From assembly GCF_019264445.1 (NCBI RefSeq), contig NZ_JAHVAB010000047.1:1-64000 (forward strand): a DNA stretch of 64,000 nt, written 5' to 3'. The translations under genes were made by a program, and so were the position numbers. The notes below the pieces were generated by a model, which saw only the letters and a list, made by a program, of their open reading frames with translations, did no database searches and was not told the origin of the DNA. This DNA comes from Hydrogenophaga sp. Lineage in GTDB: Bacteria > Pseudomonadota > Gammaproteobacteria > Burkholderiales > Burkholderiaceae_C. Below, piece by piece: positions 9,733-18,683 of this stretch (within the stretch, counting starts at the first letter, position 1; the number at the start of each line of letters is the position of its first letter).

Positions 9733-10664
9733 GGGGCTTGTCTCCGGTCGTTGAGTTGGTCGAGCGTGATCACGGGCCGCGCTTCGTAGGGCAGGTTCCA
9801 CTGCTGGCAATTTCGGGCGTCCACGATCTGCACAGGGAGTTCGATGCGCTCGGGCACAGCCTCGCCGCGCAGATGACTCACCGCGCATTCCGCGGCGAGG
9901 TAGGCCATCTGCATGGCGTTGAAATCGGCCGTGGCCAGCATGCGGCCAGCGGCGATGGCGTCGATGGCCTGCGGAATGGCGTTCACGCCCACCACGGTGG
10001 CGTGGCGCCCGGCCGCGTCCAGCGCGTCGAGCACGCCCACGGCCATGATGTCGTTGGCCACCAGACAGGCGTCGGGCCCGCCGTGCCCTTGCAGCCATTG
10101 CGAGGTGCGCTCACGCGCCACGCTGCGGTCGTAGTCGCCGGCGATCACGCCCGCCACGGCGATGCCGGGGAACGCCGCCACGGCGTCCCGGAAACCCCGC
10201 AAGCGTTCATTGCTGGTGTAGGAAGCCTCGGGCCCGGTGACGATGAGCACACGGCCGGCGCCCTGCAAGTGCTGGAACAGGTGGCGTGCAATGCCCAAGG
10301 CGAGGGCGTGGTCGTCCGAGCTCACGTAGGACACGCTGGGTGCGGCGTCGATGGGATTGACGAAGCCGATCATGGGAATGCCCGCTTCGGCCACGCGGCG
10401 GATGGCTGGGTCCACCTTCGTGGCATGCACAGGCGAGAGCACAAACGCGTCGGGGCGCGGCTGCAAGGCCAGCGCCTCGGCGATGAGCGCGCTCTGTTGC
10501 ACCGGATCGTCTGGTGTTTGCGGTACGAAATGCAGCACTTCCACACCGCCCAGTGCTGCGGCGGCGCGCTCGGCACCCAGCCGCGCCGCGCCGTAGGCCG
10601 GGTTGGTGAGGTTCTTGGTGAACACGGCGAGTCTCATGCGTGGCCGCTCCAGTGCCTGCGCCAT
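9729..10664 (-). CDS. Sugar-binding-type periplasmic-binding-fold protein without obvious signal peptide
   Basis: 311 aa; 'MRLAVFTKNLTNPAYGAARLGAERAAAALGG' and 'GGPDACLVANDIMAVGVLDAL' type I PBP motifs; neither secretion signal nor HTH seen. Confidence 0.8.
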   Translation of the reverse strand: MAQALERPRMRLAVFTKNLTNPAYGAARLGAERAAAALGGVEVLHFVPQTPDDPVQQSALIAEALALQPRPDAFVLSPVHATKVDPAIRRVAEAGIPMIGFVNPIDAAPSVSYVSSDDHALALGIARHLFQHLQGAGRVLIVTGPEASYTSNERLRGFRDAVAAFPGIAVAGVIAGDYDRSVARERTSQWLQGHGGPDACLVANDIMAVGVLDALDAAGRHATVVGVNAIPQAIDAIAAGRMLATADFNAMQMAYLAAECAVSHLRGEAVPERIELPVQIVDARNCQQWNLPYEARPVITLDQLNDRRQAP

Positions 10665-10668
10665 CGGC

Positions 10669-11391
10669 TCACACCATGCCGCCGTTGGGCTGCACGATCT
10701 GACCGTGCACCCACGAGGCCTTGTCGGATGCGAGGAAGGCCACCACTTCGGCCACCTCTTCGGGCAGGCCGACGCGGTTGAAAGGGCTCATGCCGGCCGA
10801 GCGCGCCACGGCGGCGTCGTCCTTGCCTGCCCGGAAAAGGTCGGTGTCTACCGGCCCCGGTGCGACGCCATTGACGCGCACCTTGCGACCCGCCAGCTCC
10901 CTGGACAGCGAACGCAGCAGGCTTTCCACCGCCGCCTTGCTTGCGGTGTACGGACCGCCGCCGGGCACCGCCACGCGCACCATGGAGGTGGTCAGGCCAA
11001 TGATGTTGCCGCCATCGGCCACGTGGCGCGCCGCGGCGCTGAGCACGTTGAAGGCGCCCACGATGTTGACCTCGACCAGCTTGCGGAAATTGGCAGGGTC
11101 AAACTGCGCCAATGGTCCGGGCGGCACGTTGATGCCGGCGTTGGCCAGCACGCAGTGCACCGGCCCGCCAAAGTCGCGCGCAACATCGGCAAACACCTGC
11201 TCCACCTGGGCGGCGTCGCAAATGTCGACCGAATAGCCGCGCGTGTGTGAGCCACCGATCTGCGCTGGCAGGCCGGGCGCGCTGCTGACATAGGTGTAGG
11301 CCACGTCGTAGCCGCTCTCGGCCAGTTTTTGCACACAGGCCGCGCCGATGCCGCGCGTGCCACCAAATACCAGGGCTTTTTTCTTGCTCAT
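10669..11391 (-). CDS. SDR-family oxidoreductase
   Basis: 'KALVFGGTRGIGAACVQKLAESGYDVAYTY', 'YTASKAAVESLLRSLSRELAGRKVRVNGVAPG'; start at MSKKKALVFGG. Confidence 0.92.
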   Translation of the reverse strand: MSKKKALVFGGTRGIGAACVQKLAESGYDVAYTYVSSAPGLPAQIGGSHTRGYSVDICDAAQVEQVFADVARDFGGPVHCVLANAGINVPPGPLAQFDPANFRKLVEVNIVGAFNVLSAAARHVADGGNIIGLTTSMVRVAVPGGGPYTASKAAVESLLRSLSRELAGRKVRVNGVAPGPVDTDLFRAGKDDAAVARSAGMSPFNRVGLPEEVAEVVAFLASDKASWVHGQIVQPNGGMV

Positions 11392-11439
11392 GGGTTCTCC
11401 AATCGTTGAGGATCGCGATGTCTTGTCCAGGGCTGACAC

Positions 11440-11510
11440 GGAAGGGGCTGTACCGGGCCGCGGGCAGCGTCCCCCTTCCGGGGGCAAGCCGCGTCAGCGG
11501 CGCAGGGGGG
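11440..11510 (-). repeat. Dispersed GC-rich intergenic repeat, copy 1
   Basis: Reverse complement 'cccccctgcgccgctgacgcggcttgcccccggaagggggacgctgcccgcggcccgg' matches copies near 56300 and 62730; immediately after the ThDP-enzyme stop codon. Confidence 0.7.
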
Positions 11511-13289
11511 TCATGCCTTCCATGGCTTGCCGTAGATCGGTTCCTTGTAGGGAATCGGGGGCAGTTGCCAAGTGCCGGTGGACGGCGGGCGCACTTCGGC
11601 GTCCACGTGCACATCAATCACGCAAGGGCGCTTGTTCTTCAGGGCTTGCTGCACGGTGGCGCCGAGGTCCTGCGGGCGCGTCACGGTGTAGCCGTCGGCG
11701 CCACACGCCCGGGCCCAGGCAGCGAAGTCGGGGTTGTAGCGCTCGCCCGTGGTGCCGTTGTAGAAGGCGGTGCCGATTTCCCGACCGTCGAACAGGCCGT
11801 ACTGCAGGTCGCGGATGGCCCCCCAGGCGAAGTTGTTCCACACAATCCAGACCACCGGCAGGTTGTATTCGACGGCTGTGCACAACACGTAGGGCGCCAT
11901 GGTGAAGCCGCCATCACCCACCACCGCCACGCAGGGCCGGTCGGGTGCCGCCAGCGCAGCGCCCATGACGCCGCACACACCAAAGCCCATGCTGGAGTAG
12001 CCCCAGCTGTTGAGCATGCTTTGTGGCCGTTTGGCCTGCCAGAACTGCATGAACCAGTTGTGGTGCACGCCGGAGTCCAGCGCCAGGATCACATCGTCGG
12101 GCAACACCTTCTGCAGCGTGCCCACCACAAACTCGGGGCGCAGCGGGTTGGTGCTGTCGCCAAAGTGGGGGCGCACGAACGCTTCCCACTCGGCCTGCCA
12201 GCCCTGCACTTCGGCCAGCCAGGGCGCGTAGCGCGCCGCCGTGATGCCGGTGCGCGCGGGCAGCGCGTTGAGCAGCTGGCGCGTGAAGACCTGTATGTCG
12301 GCAATCACCCCGAGCGTGGGCGCGTAGTTGCGGCCGAGTTCCTGCGGGTCGATGTCGACATGCACCAGCTTCGTGCTGGGGAAGTTCCACGAATAGCCTT
12401 CGTGCCAGCTTGACGAGCTGCGGTCGTCAAAGCGCGTGCCCAGCGTGATGACCAGGTCTGCGCGGCGACCGGCCTCGTTGGCGGGGTAGGCGCCGTTGCG
12501 CCCGATGAACCCCAGCGCCAGCGGGTGATCGCCAGCGATGCAACCCATGCCGTTGGGCGAAGTGATGACAGGAATGCCGAGCAGTTCGGCCAGCGTGGTG
12601 ATCTCCAGGCCGGCTTCCGACAACGTGGCGCCGTGGCCAATGAAAAGCACCGGCTTGTGGGCTGCCGCCAGCAGGTCCAGCGCGGCGGCAACGTCCACGT
12701 CGCTGGCGCCGGGGCGGTGAGCGCGGTGGATATGCGAAGGCGGTGGCAGTTCCACGTCGGCTTCTTCCTGGTACACGTTGTACGGAATGTCCAGGTTCAC
12801 CGGACCGGGCCGACCGGTGACCATGGTGTCCATGGCTTGGCGCAAGGCCAGTGGCAGCATGTCCACGCGCGAGGGCTGGAAAGCGCGCTTGACCACCGGG
12901 CGCATCACCTGCGCGAAGTCGGCCTGGTTGTGCTTGTAGAGCTCCTGGAATGGTGCGCGGTTGTGCTGCGAGGTCGGCACATTGGAGGTGATGCACAGGA
13001 AGGCCGAGGAGTCCGAGAGCGCGGTGGCACAGGACATCACCATGTTGGCCGAGCCGGGACCAGTGCTGGTGAGCGTGGCCACCGGCTTGTGCTTGACACG
13101 AAAGTAGGCGTCGGCCATGTGGCCCGCGCACTGCTCGTGGCGCGGCGAGATCAGCTTGAGCTCATCGCGCACGTCGTACATCGCGTCCAGGATGCCCACG
13201 TTGCCGTGACCGCAGATGCCAAACACATAGGGCACCTTTTCCTGAACCAGGTATTGGGCGATCAGCTCGCCGCCTTTCATCTTGGGCAT
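11511..13289 (-). CDS. Thiamine-pyrophosphate-dependent enzyme (acetolactate synthase/2-oxoacid decarboxylase superfamily)
   Basis: 592 aa; 'TSTGPGSANMVMSCATALSDSSAFLCITSNVP', ThDP motif 'VVGDGGFTMAPYVLCTAVEYNLPVVWIVWNN'. Confidence 0.92.
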   Translation of the reverse strand: MPKMKGGELIAQYLVQEKVPYVFGICGHGNVGILDAMYDVRDELKLISPRHEQCAGHMADAYFRVKHKPVATLTSTGPGSANMVMSCATALSDSSAFLCITSNVPTSQHNRAPFQELYKHNQADFAQVMRPVVKRAFQPSRVDMLPLALRQAMDTMVTGRPGPVNLDIPYNVYQEEADVELPPPSHIHRAHRPGASDVDVAAALDLLAAAHKPVLFIGHGATLSEAGLEITTLAELLGIPVITSPNGMGCIAGDHPLALGFIGRNGAYPANEAGRRADLVITLGTRFDDRSSSSWHEGYSWNFPSTKLVHVDIDPQELGRNYAPTLGVIADIQVFTRQLLNALPARTGITAARYAPWLAEVQGWQAEWEAFVRPHFGDSTNPLRPEFVVGTLQKVLPDDVILALDSGVHHNWFMQFWQAKRPQSMLNSWGYSSMGFGVCGVMGAALAAPDRPCVAVVGDGGFTMAPYVLCTAVEYNLPVVWIVWNNFAWGAIRDLQYGLFDGREIGTAFYNGTTGERYNPDFAAWARACGADGYTVTRPQDLGATVQQALKNKRPCVIDVHVDAEVRPPSTGTWQLPPIPYKEPIYGKPWKA

Positions 13290-13327
13290 GTCTTGCTTTC
13301 GGTCAAATCAAAAGTGTTTGCACTGTC

Positions 13328-14788
13328 TCACGCGGTCGTGAAGGTCACCACGCGCTCTTCGGTCATTTCGTGCACGGCATAGCGCGGACCTTCGCGGCCA
13401 AAGCCGCTGTCCTTGGAGCCGCCGTAAGGCATGAGGTCCACGCGCGAGCTCGAAGTCTCGTTGACGTGCACGCCACCCACTTCCAGCTTCTGGGCCGCCG
13501 CCAGCGCATCGCCCAGGCGGTTGGTGAAGAGGCCGGTGGCCAGCCCGAAGGGCGTGGCGTTGACACGGTCGATGGCTTGCGCCAGTGTCTTGAACGGCAC
13601 GATGCAGACCACGGGGCCGAAGATTTCGCTGCACCCCACGCGCATGCCGTCGTGGATGCGGGTGAGCAACGTGGGCGCCACCACGGCGCCCTCGCGTGTG
13701 CCACCGGCCAGGCATTGCGCACCGTCAGCCACCGCCTGCGCCACCCAGTCTTCGATGCGGCGCGCTGCCTCTTCGCTGATCACGGGGCCGACAAACGTCC
13801 TGGGGTCCATCGGGTCGCCATAGGGGAGCGCCTTGACCATCTGGGCCAGGCGCGTTTCCACCGTGGCCTGCAGCGATTCATGCACCAGCAGCAGCTGCAC
13901 CGAGGTACAGACCTGGCCGGCCTTGCGGTAGCCCGCATTGACGATCTTGGGCAAGGCCATGTCGAGGTCGGCGTCCTCACAGACGATGGTGCAGGCGATG
14001 GAGCCGAGCTCCATCTGCGTGCGCCGAAGGCCCGCCGCCTGCTGGATCAGGCGGCCCACCTCGGTGCTGCCGGTGAAAGCAAAGAAGCGCACGCGGTCAT
14101 CGGCCTGCAGATGCCGCACCACGTCGCCACTGCCGTGCAGCAGGGTGAGAAAGCCCGGGGGCACGCCGGCGTCCAGCAGCACCTGCACCAGCAGGCTGGC
14201 CGTGAAGGGCGTGTGTGTGGACGGTTTGAGAATGAGCGCGTTGCCCGCAGCCAGGGCCGGCGCGACCTTGTGTGTGACGGTGTTCAGCGGCGAATTGAAC
14301 GGCGTGATGGCGGCCACCACGCCCAGCGGCACACGCAGCGTGAAGCCCAGGCGACCGGCCTGCCCGGGCGCGCCGGCGAGGGGAATCACGTCGCCCGCCA
14401 GGCGCCGTGCCTCCTCCGACGACAGCCGCAGCGTCTGAATGCAGCGCCGCACCTCGCCCGTGGCGTCGGCCTGGGTGAAGCCGGCTTCGATCTGCATGGT
14501 GCGCACGAAGGTCGGCAGGCGCTCCTCCATCAGCGCGGCGGCACGGTCGAGCACCATGCCACGTTCGTAGGCCACCGGGGCGCCACGGCGGAAGGCCGCA
14601 TGTGCCGCATCCACGGCCAGGCGTACTTGCGCCGCGTCGGCGGTGGCAATGGTGGCGCAGGGTTGCAGCCGGAACTTGTCCTGCACGGTGACGCGGGGAC
14701 CAGCGCCTTCGACCCAGGCGCCAGCAATCAACAACTGGTGCGTCGCACCCATGGCCGTGTCAAACACGGCGGTGGCCTGTCGGTCCAT
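13328..14788 (-). CDS. Aldehyde dehydrogenase family protein
   Basis: 486 aa; 'FFAFTGSTEVGRLIQQAAGLRRTQMELGS', catalytic 'GYRKAGQVCTSVQ', 'EIFGPVVCIVPF'. Confidence 0.95.
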   Translation of the reverse strand: MDRQATAVFDTAMGATHQLLIAGAWVEGAGPRVTVQDKFRLQPCATIATADAAQVRLAVDAAHAAFRRGAPVAYERGMVLDRAAALMEERLPTFVRTMQIEAGFTQADATGEVRRCIQTLRLSSEEARRLAGDVIPLAGAPGQAGRLGFTLRVPLGVVAAITPFNSPLNTVTHKVAPALAAGNALILKPSTHTPFTASLLVQVLLDAGVPPGFLTLLHGSGDVVRHLQADDRVRFFAFTGSTEVGRLIQQAAGLRRTQMELGSIACTIVCEDADLDMALPKIVNAGYRKAGQVCTSVQLLLVHESLQATVETRLAQMVKALPYGDPMDPRTFVGPVISEEAARRIEDWVAQAVADGAQCLAGGTREGAVVAPTLLTRIHDGMRVGCSEIFGPVVCIVPFKTLAQAIDRVNATPFGLATGLFTNRLGDALAAAQKLEVGGVHVNETSSSRVDLMPYGGSKDSGFGREGPRYAVHEMTEERVVTFTTA

Positions 14789-15174
14789 CAGCGCGTCTCC
14801 TCGTCGTCGCTCGCGGGCGTGGTGATCACCAGGAACACCAGGCCTTGCGTGCCCGTGTTGGTGAAGCTGTGCCGCACGCCGGGGGGCACATACACGTAGT
14901 CGTGGGGGCGCATCAGGTTCTTTGTGTCATCCAGCGTGAGGATGCCCTCGCCCTCGAGCACGTAGTACACCTGCTCCTGCACCTTGTGCACGTGTTCTTC
15001 CACGTAGGCGGCAGGGGCGTAGCGCGAAATGCGGAAGTCCACGCGCGAGCTGCCGGTGGTTCCTGGCCCGGCAAGCTCCTTGGACAGGGCGCCGCCGAAA
15101 TGGCCCGGGTATTCCTTCCAGGGCATGTTGGCCATCTTCTCCAGCAGCAGTCGCAGCGCCGGTTTCTGGTTCAT
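14788..15174 (-). CDS. Cupin-domain protein
   Basis: 128 aa; 'EEHVHKVQEQVYYVLEGEGILTLDD' and 'DYVYVPPGVRHSFTNTG'; 1-nt TGATG overlap with ALDH start. Confidence 0.9.
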   Translation of the reverse strand: MNQKPALRLLLEKMANMPWKEYPGHFGGALSKELAGPGTTGSSRVDFRISRYAPAAYVEEHVHKVQEQVYYVLEGEGILTLDDTKNLMRPHDYVYVPPGVRHSFTNTGTQGLVFLVITTPASDDEETR

Positions 15175-15196
15175 GTTGTGTCCTTCCTAGTGGTTG

Positions 15197-17731
15197 TCAG
15201 AGCCAGAGGATCTGTTTGCGGTAATCGAGATCGGTGAGCAGCGGCTCGGCCGGCCCTTCATGGAACACGGCGCCACGCTCCAGCGCGTAGACGCGGTCGG
15301 CCAGCGCGAGCACGAGGTCGAGGTTGTGTTCGACGATGACGATGGAGATGTGCTGGCGCAGCCGGTCGAACACGGTGAAGAGTTCCTGCACCACCGTGGG
15401 GGCCAGACCTTCGAACGGTTCGTCGAGCAAGAGCAGCTTCACGTTGCCCGAGAGCGCTCGCGCCACGGCCACCATCTGCTGCTCGCCGCCAGACAGATAG
15501 TCCGCCGCAATGTGCATGCGCTCCTTGATGCGCGGGAAGAACTCGAAGATCTTCTCTTCGTCCCACACCACGCCGGTGCTGCCGTCGGTGGGCCGGGACA
15601 AGCGGCCGAGCGACAGGTTTTCGGCCACGGTCATGCCCGCGAACAGCCCGCGGCCCTGAGGCACGTAACCAATACCCAGCCGCGCGATGTCGGGTGCGCT
15701 CAGACCGGCAATGTCCCGCCCGTTGAACATCACACGGCCGCTGGCGGGTGGCACCAGTCCCATGAGGCTCTTGAGCAGTGTGGACTTGCCCGCCCCGTTG
15801 CGTCCGAGCAGGGCCACGATCTCGCCTCCGCGAACCTGCAGGCTGGCGTCATTGAGGATGTGGCTCTTGCCGTAGAAGGCATTGACCTGGTCGAAGTCCA
15901 GCACCAAGGCGCGGTCGCCGGTTGCCTCCCCGGTGCGCCCGGTCACGGGTGGCGTGCCGGTGCCGGTGTAGATGGCCTGGACGCGGGCGTCGTCGCGCAC
16001 TTCGGCGGGCGAACCGCTCATCAGCACCTCGCCCTGGTTCATCACCGTCACGCGGTGCGACAGCGCGAGCACGCGGTCAATGTCGTGCTCCACGATGAGC
16101 ACCGGAATGTTGCTGGCGATGGTGGTCACCAGCCGCGAGACACGCTCGCGCTCGGCGGCGGCCAGCCCGGCCAGTGGCTCGTCCATCAGCAACACCTGGG
16201 GCTTGGACCCCAGCGCGATGCCCAGATCCACCAAGCGTTGTCCGCCGTACGACAGGTCGCCGCCGCCCACCGCCTCCATGCCCTGCAGCCCGAGAAATTT
16301 CATGAGCTCGGCCGTCTCGGCATGGATCTCGGGATAGCTGTCGATGTCGCGCCAGATGTTGAAGCGCGCCGGGTGCCGCGCCTGCAGCGACAGGCGCAGG
16401 TTTTCCTCAATCGTCAGACCCTTGAAAAGGTTGGTGATCTGGAACGAGCGCGCCAGGCCTTGCTGGCAGATGCGGTCGGGCGCCAGCGCGTGAATGGGCT
16501 GCCCGTGCAGGCGAACGCTGCCGGTGCTGGGCGGGAACATGCCCGAGATCAGGTTGAAGGTGGTCGTCTTTCCGGCACCATTGGGGCCGATCAGCGCGTG
16601 GATCTGGCCGGCCTGCACCGAGAGATTGGCACCGCGCACCGCCTGGATGCCGCCAAATCGCATGCCGATGTCGCTGGCTTCCAGCACCGCGCCATCGCGC
16701 CGCTTGGGCCGAAGAAACTCCGGCAGGGGCAGGCCTTCGTAGATCTTGCGCTTGCTCATGGCCGCGCCGTCTTCGGGCGGTGGCCGCAGGCGCCGCTGGA
16801 TCTGCCCCCAGATGCCGGTGAGGCCCGACGGCGAGAAGATGATGAAGCCAACGAAAATGAGGCCGAACCACAGCAGCCAGTTGTCGGTCCACATCGAGAA
16901 CAGCTCGCGAAACAGCAGAAAGAACACCGCGCCCAGCGCCGGGCCCAGAAAGCTGTGCATGCCACCGATCACCACCATCGCCAGCAATTCGCCAGAGAAG
17001 TGCACGGCAGTGGACTCGGCCGCCGCCAGGCGGTGCAGAAACACCATGAGCGAGCCGGCCAGGCCGGTGACCGTAGCCGACAGCACAAAGGCCACCAGCT
17101 TGTAGCGCTCGACGTTGTAGCCCTGAAAGGTGGCGCGCTGCTGGTTCTCACGGATGGCCACCAGCACATGCCCGAAGGGCGAACGCACCACGCGGTGCAG
17201 CAACACCAGCACCGCAAAGCCAATGAGCGCGGCGAACACGTAGTAGCTCAGGTGGCCGTTGAGATCGATCGGCCCGAAGGTGGCGCGCTCGATGCCGCCA
17301 AGACCGCCCTCGCCGCCAGTCAGGCTGGTCCAGCGGAACGAGATGGCGAAGGTCAGCGCGCACAGCGCCAGCGTCAGCAGCGAAAAGTACACCCCACGCC
17401 GACGCAGGATGAGAAAGCCGATGACCAGTGAGAGCGTGGCGGTGAACAGCACCGAAAACAACATGGGCAGCAGCATCTGGTTCTTGAACCAGTGCAGTTG
17501 CGCCAGGCCGGCGGCATAACCGCCAATGCCGAACCAGGCCGCATGGCCGAAGGAAACCAGGCCGGTGTAGCCCACCAGCAGATTCAGCCCCATGGCCGCC
17601 ACGGCCAGGATGACCACCACCGTGGCGGAATCCAGCGTGAGGCCGATGGCCTGGAACACAAGGGGCAGGGCCACCAGGCCCACGGCGCCGATCCACAGGG
17701 CGCGGTGTTTGGAAGTCAGAAAGGACAACAT
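15197..17731 (-). CDS. Fused branched-chain-type ABC transporter: LivM permease, LivG ATPase, LivF ATPase
   Basis: Uninterrupted frame from MLSFLTSKHRALWIG; LivM 'GLNLLVGYTGLVSFGHAAWFGIGGYAAG'; Walker A 'LIGPNGAGKTTTFNLISG' and 'LLGRNGAGKSTLLKSLMG'; about 844 aa. Confidence 0.9.
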   Translation of the reverse strand: MLSFLTSKHRALWIGAVGLVALPLVFQAIGLTLDSATVVVILAVAAMGLNLLVGYTGLVSFGHAAWFGIGGYAAGLAQLHWFKNQMLLPMLFSVLFTATLSLVIGFLILRRRGVYFSLLTLALCALTFAISFRWTSLTGGEGGLGGIERATFGPIDLNGHLSYYVFAALIGFAVLVLLHRVVRSPFGHVLVAIRENQQRATFQGYNVERYKLVAFVLSATVTGLAGSLMVFLHRLAAAESTAVHFSGELLAMVVIGGMHSFLGPALGAVFFLLFRELFSMWTDNWLLWFGLIFVGFIIFSPSGLTGIWGQIQRRLRPPPEDGAAMSKRKIYEGLPLPEFLRPKRRDGAVLEASDIGMRFGGIQAVRGANLSVQAGQIHALIGPNGAGKTTTFNLISGMFPPSTGSVRLHGQPIHALAPDRICQQGLARSFQITNLFKGLTIEENLRLSLQARHPARFNIWRDIDSYPEIHAETAELMKFLGLQGMEAVGGGDLSYGGQRLVDLGIALGSKPQVLLMDEPLAGLAAAERERVSRLVTTIASNIPVLIVEHDIDRVLALSHRVTVMNQGEVLMSGSPAEVRDDARVQAIYTGTGTPPVTGRTGEATGDRALVLDFDQVNAFYGKSHILNDASLQVRGGEIVALLGRNGAGKSTLLKSLMGLVPPASGRVMFNGRDIAGLSAPDIARLGIGYVPQGRGLFAGMTVAENLSLGRLSRPTDGSTGVVWDEEKIFEFFPRIKERMHIAADYLSGGEQQMVAVARALSGNVKLLLLDEPFEGLAPTVVQELFTVFDRLRQHISIVIVEHNLDLVLALADRVYALERGAVFHEGPAEPLLTDLDYRKQILWL

Positions 17732-17742
17732 GGTTCGGGATC

Positions 17743-18618
17743 TCACTCGAAGCGCTCGATGCGCTCGCCCAGCAGGCCGCGCGGACGGAACATCAGGACC
17801 AGGAACATCAGGACATACATCGATGCCTCGCTGGCCGCCGGCATGAAGTGGGTGGTGATGCCCCGCACCACGCCCACCAGAAGCGCCGCGGCCACCACGC
17901 CCCAAAAACTGCCCAGGCCACCGATGACGACCACCACAAAGGCCACCGTCATGATCTCCATGCCCATGGCCGGATGCACGATGGCAATCGGGCCGAACAG
18001 CACGCCGCCCAGCGCTGCCGTGGCCACGCCCAGCACGACGATGGCTGTCATGTAGGGCTGCAGCTTGATGCCCAGGGCCGCCACCATGTCGGGCTTTTGC
18101 ACACCGGCGCGAACCACGCGGCCAAAGGCGGTCTTGTGCATCAAAAGCCAGATGCCGGTCATGACCACGATCACCACCGCCAGGATGAAGAGACGGTATT
18201 TCGACAGCAGAAACTCGCCCAACATCACACTGCCCTTGAACTCGGGTGGCATGGTGGAGGCCAATGGGGCAGAGCCCCAGATCATGCGCAAGGCCTGCTC
18301 GGCCACCAGCGCCAACCCGAAGGTGACCAAGAGGCTGAGGATCGGGTCGGCCGCGTAAAAGCGGCGCAACAGAAACCGTTCGAACAGGATGCCTAGCAAG
18401 CCCACCAGCAAAGGCGTGATGAGAATGCTCGGGCCGAAGCCGGTGACCTTGATGACTTCGAGCGACAGGTAGGCGCCCAGCGCATAAAAGGCGCCGTGCG
18501 CCAGGTTGACGATGCCACCCACGCTGAAGATGAGCGACAGGCCCAGGGCCAGCAGCAAGTAGTAGCCCCCGAGCACCAGGCCGTTGACGACCTGCTCGAG
18601 CAGAAAGACGATTTCCAT
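17743..18618 (-). CDS. Branched-chain-type ABC transporter permease LivH
   Basis: 291 aa; 'GGYYLLLALGLSLIFSVGGIVNLAHGAFYALGAYLSLEV' and 'GGLGSFWGVVAAALLVGVV'. Confidence 0.93.
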   Translation of the reverse strand: MEIVFLLEQVVNGLVLGGYYLLLALGLSLIFSVGGIVNLAHGAFYALGAYLSLEVIKVTGFGPSILITPLLVGLLGILFERFLLRRFYAADPILSLLVTFGLALVAEQALRMIWGSAPLASTMPPEFKGSVMLGEFLLSKYRLFILAVVIVVMTGIWLLMHKTAFGRVVRAGVQKPDMVAALGIKLQPYMTAIVVLGVATAALGGVLFGPIAIVHPAMGMEIMTVAFVVVVIGGLGSFWGVVAAALLVGVVRGITTHFMPAASEASMYVLMFLVLMFRPRGLLGERIERFE

Positions 18619-18683
18619 GGGAGTCCGGAAAGGGAAGGAAAACCGGCACCGAGCGGTGCCGGAAAGGGCCGCTCAGCGCGCGT

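Noticed and set aside
15194-17431. 745-aa plus-strand ORF opposite the Liv fusion
   Set aside because: His/Gln/Arg/Ala-rich composition without domains, antisense to a clearly homologous transporter; shadow ORF of high-GC coding DNA.
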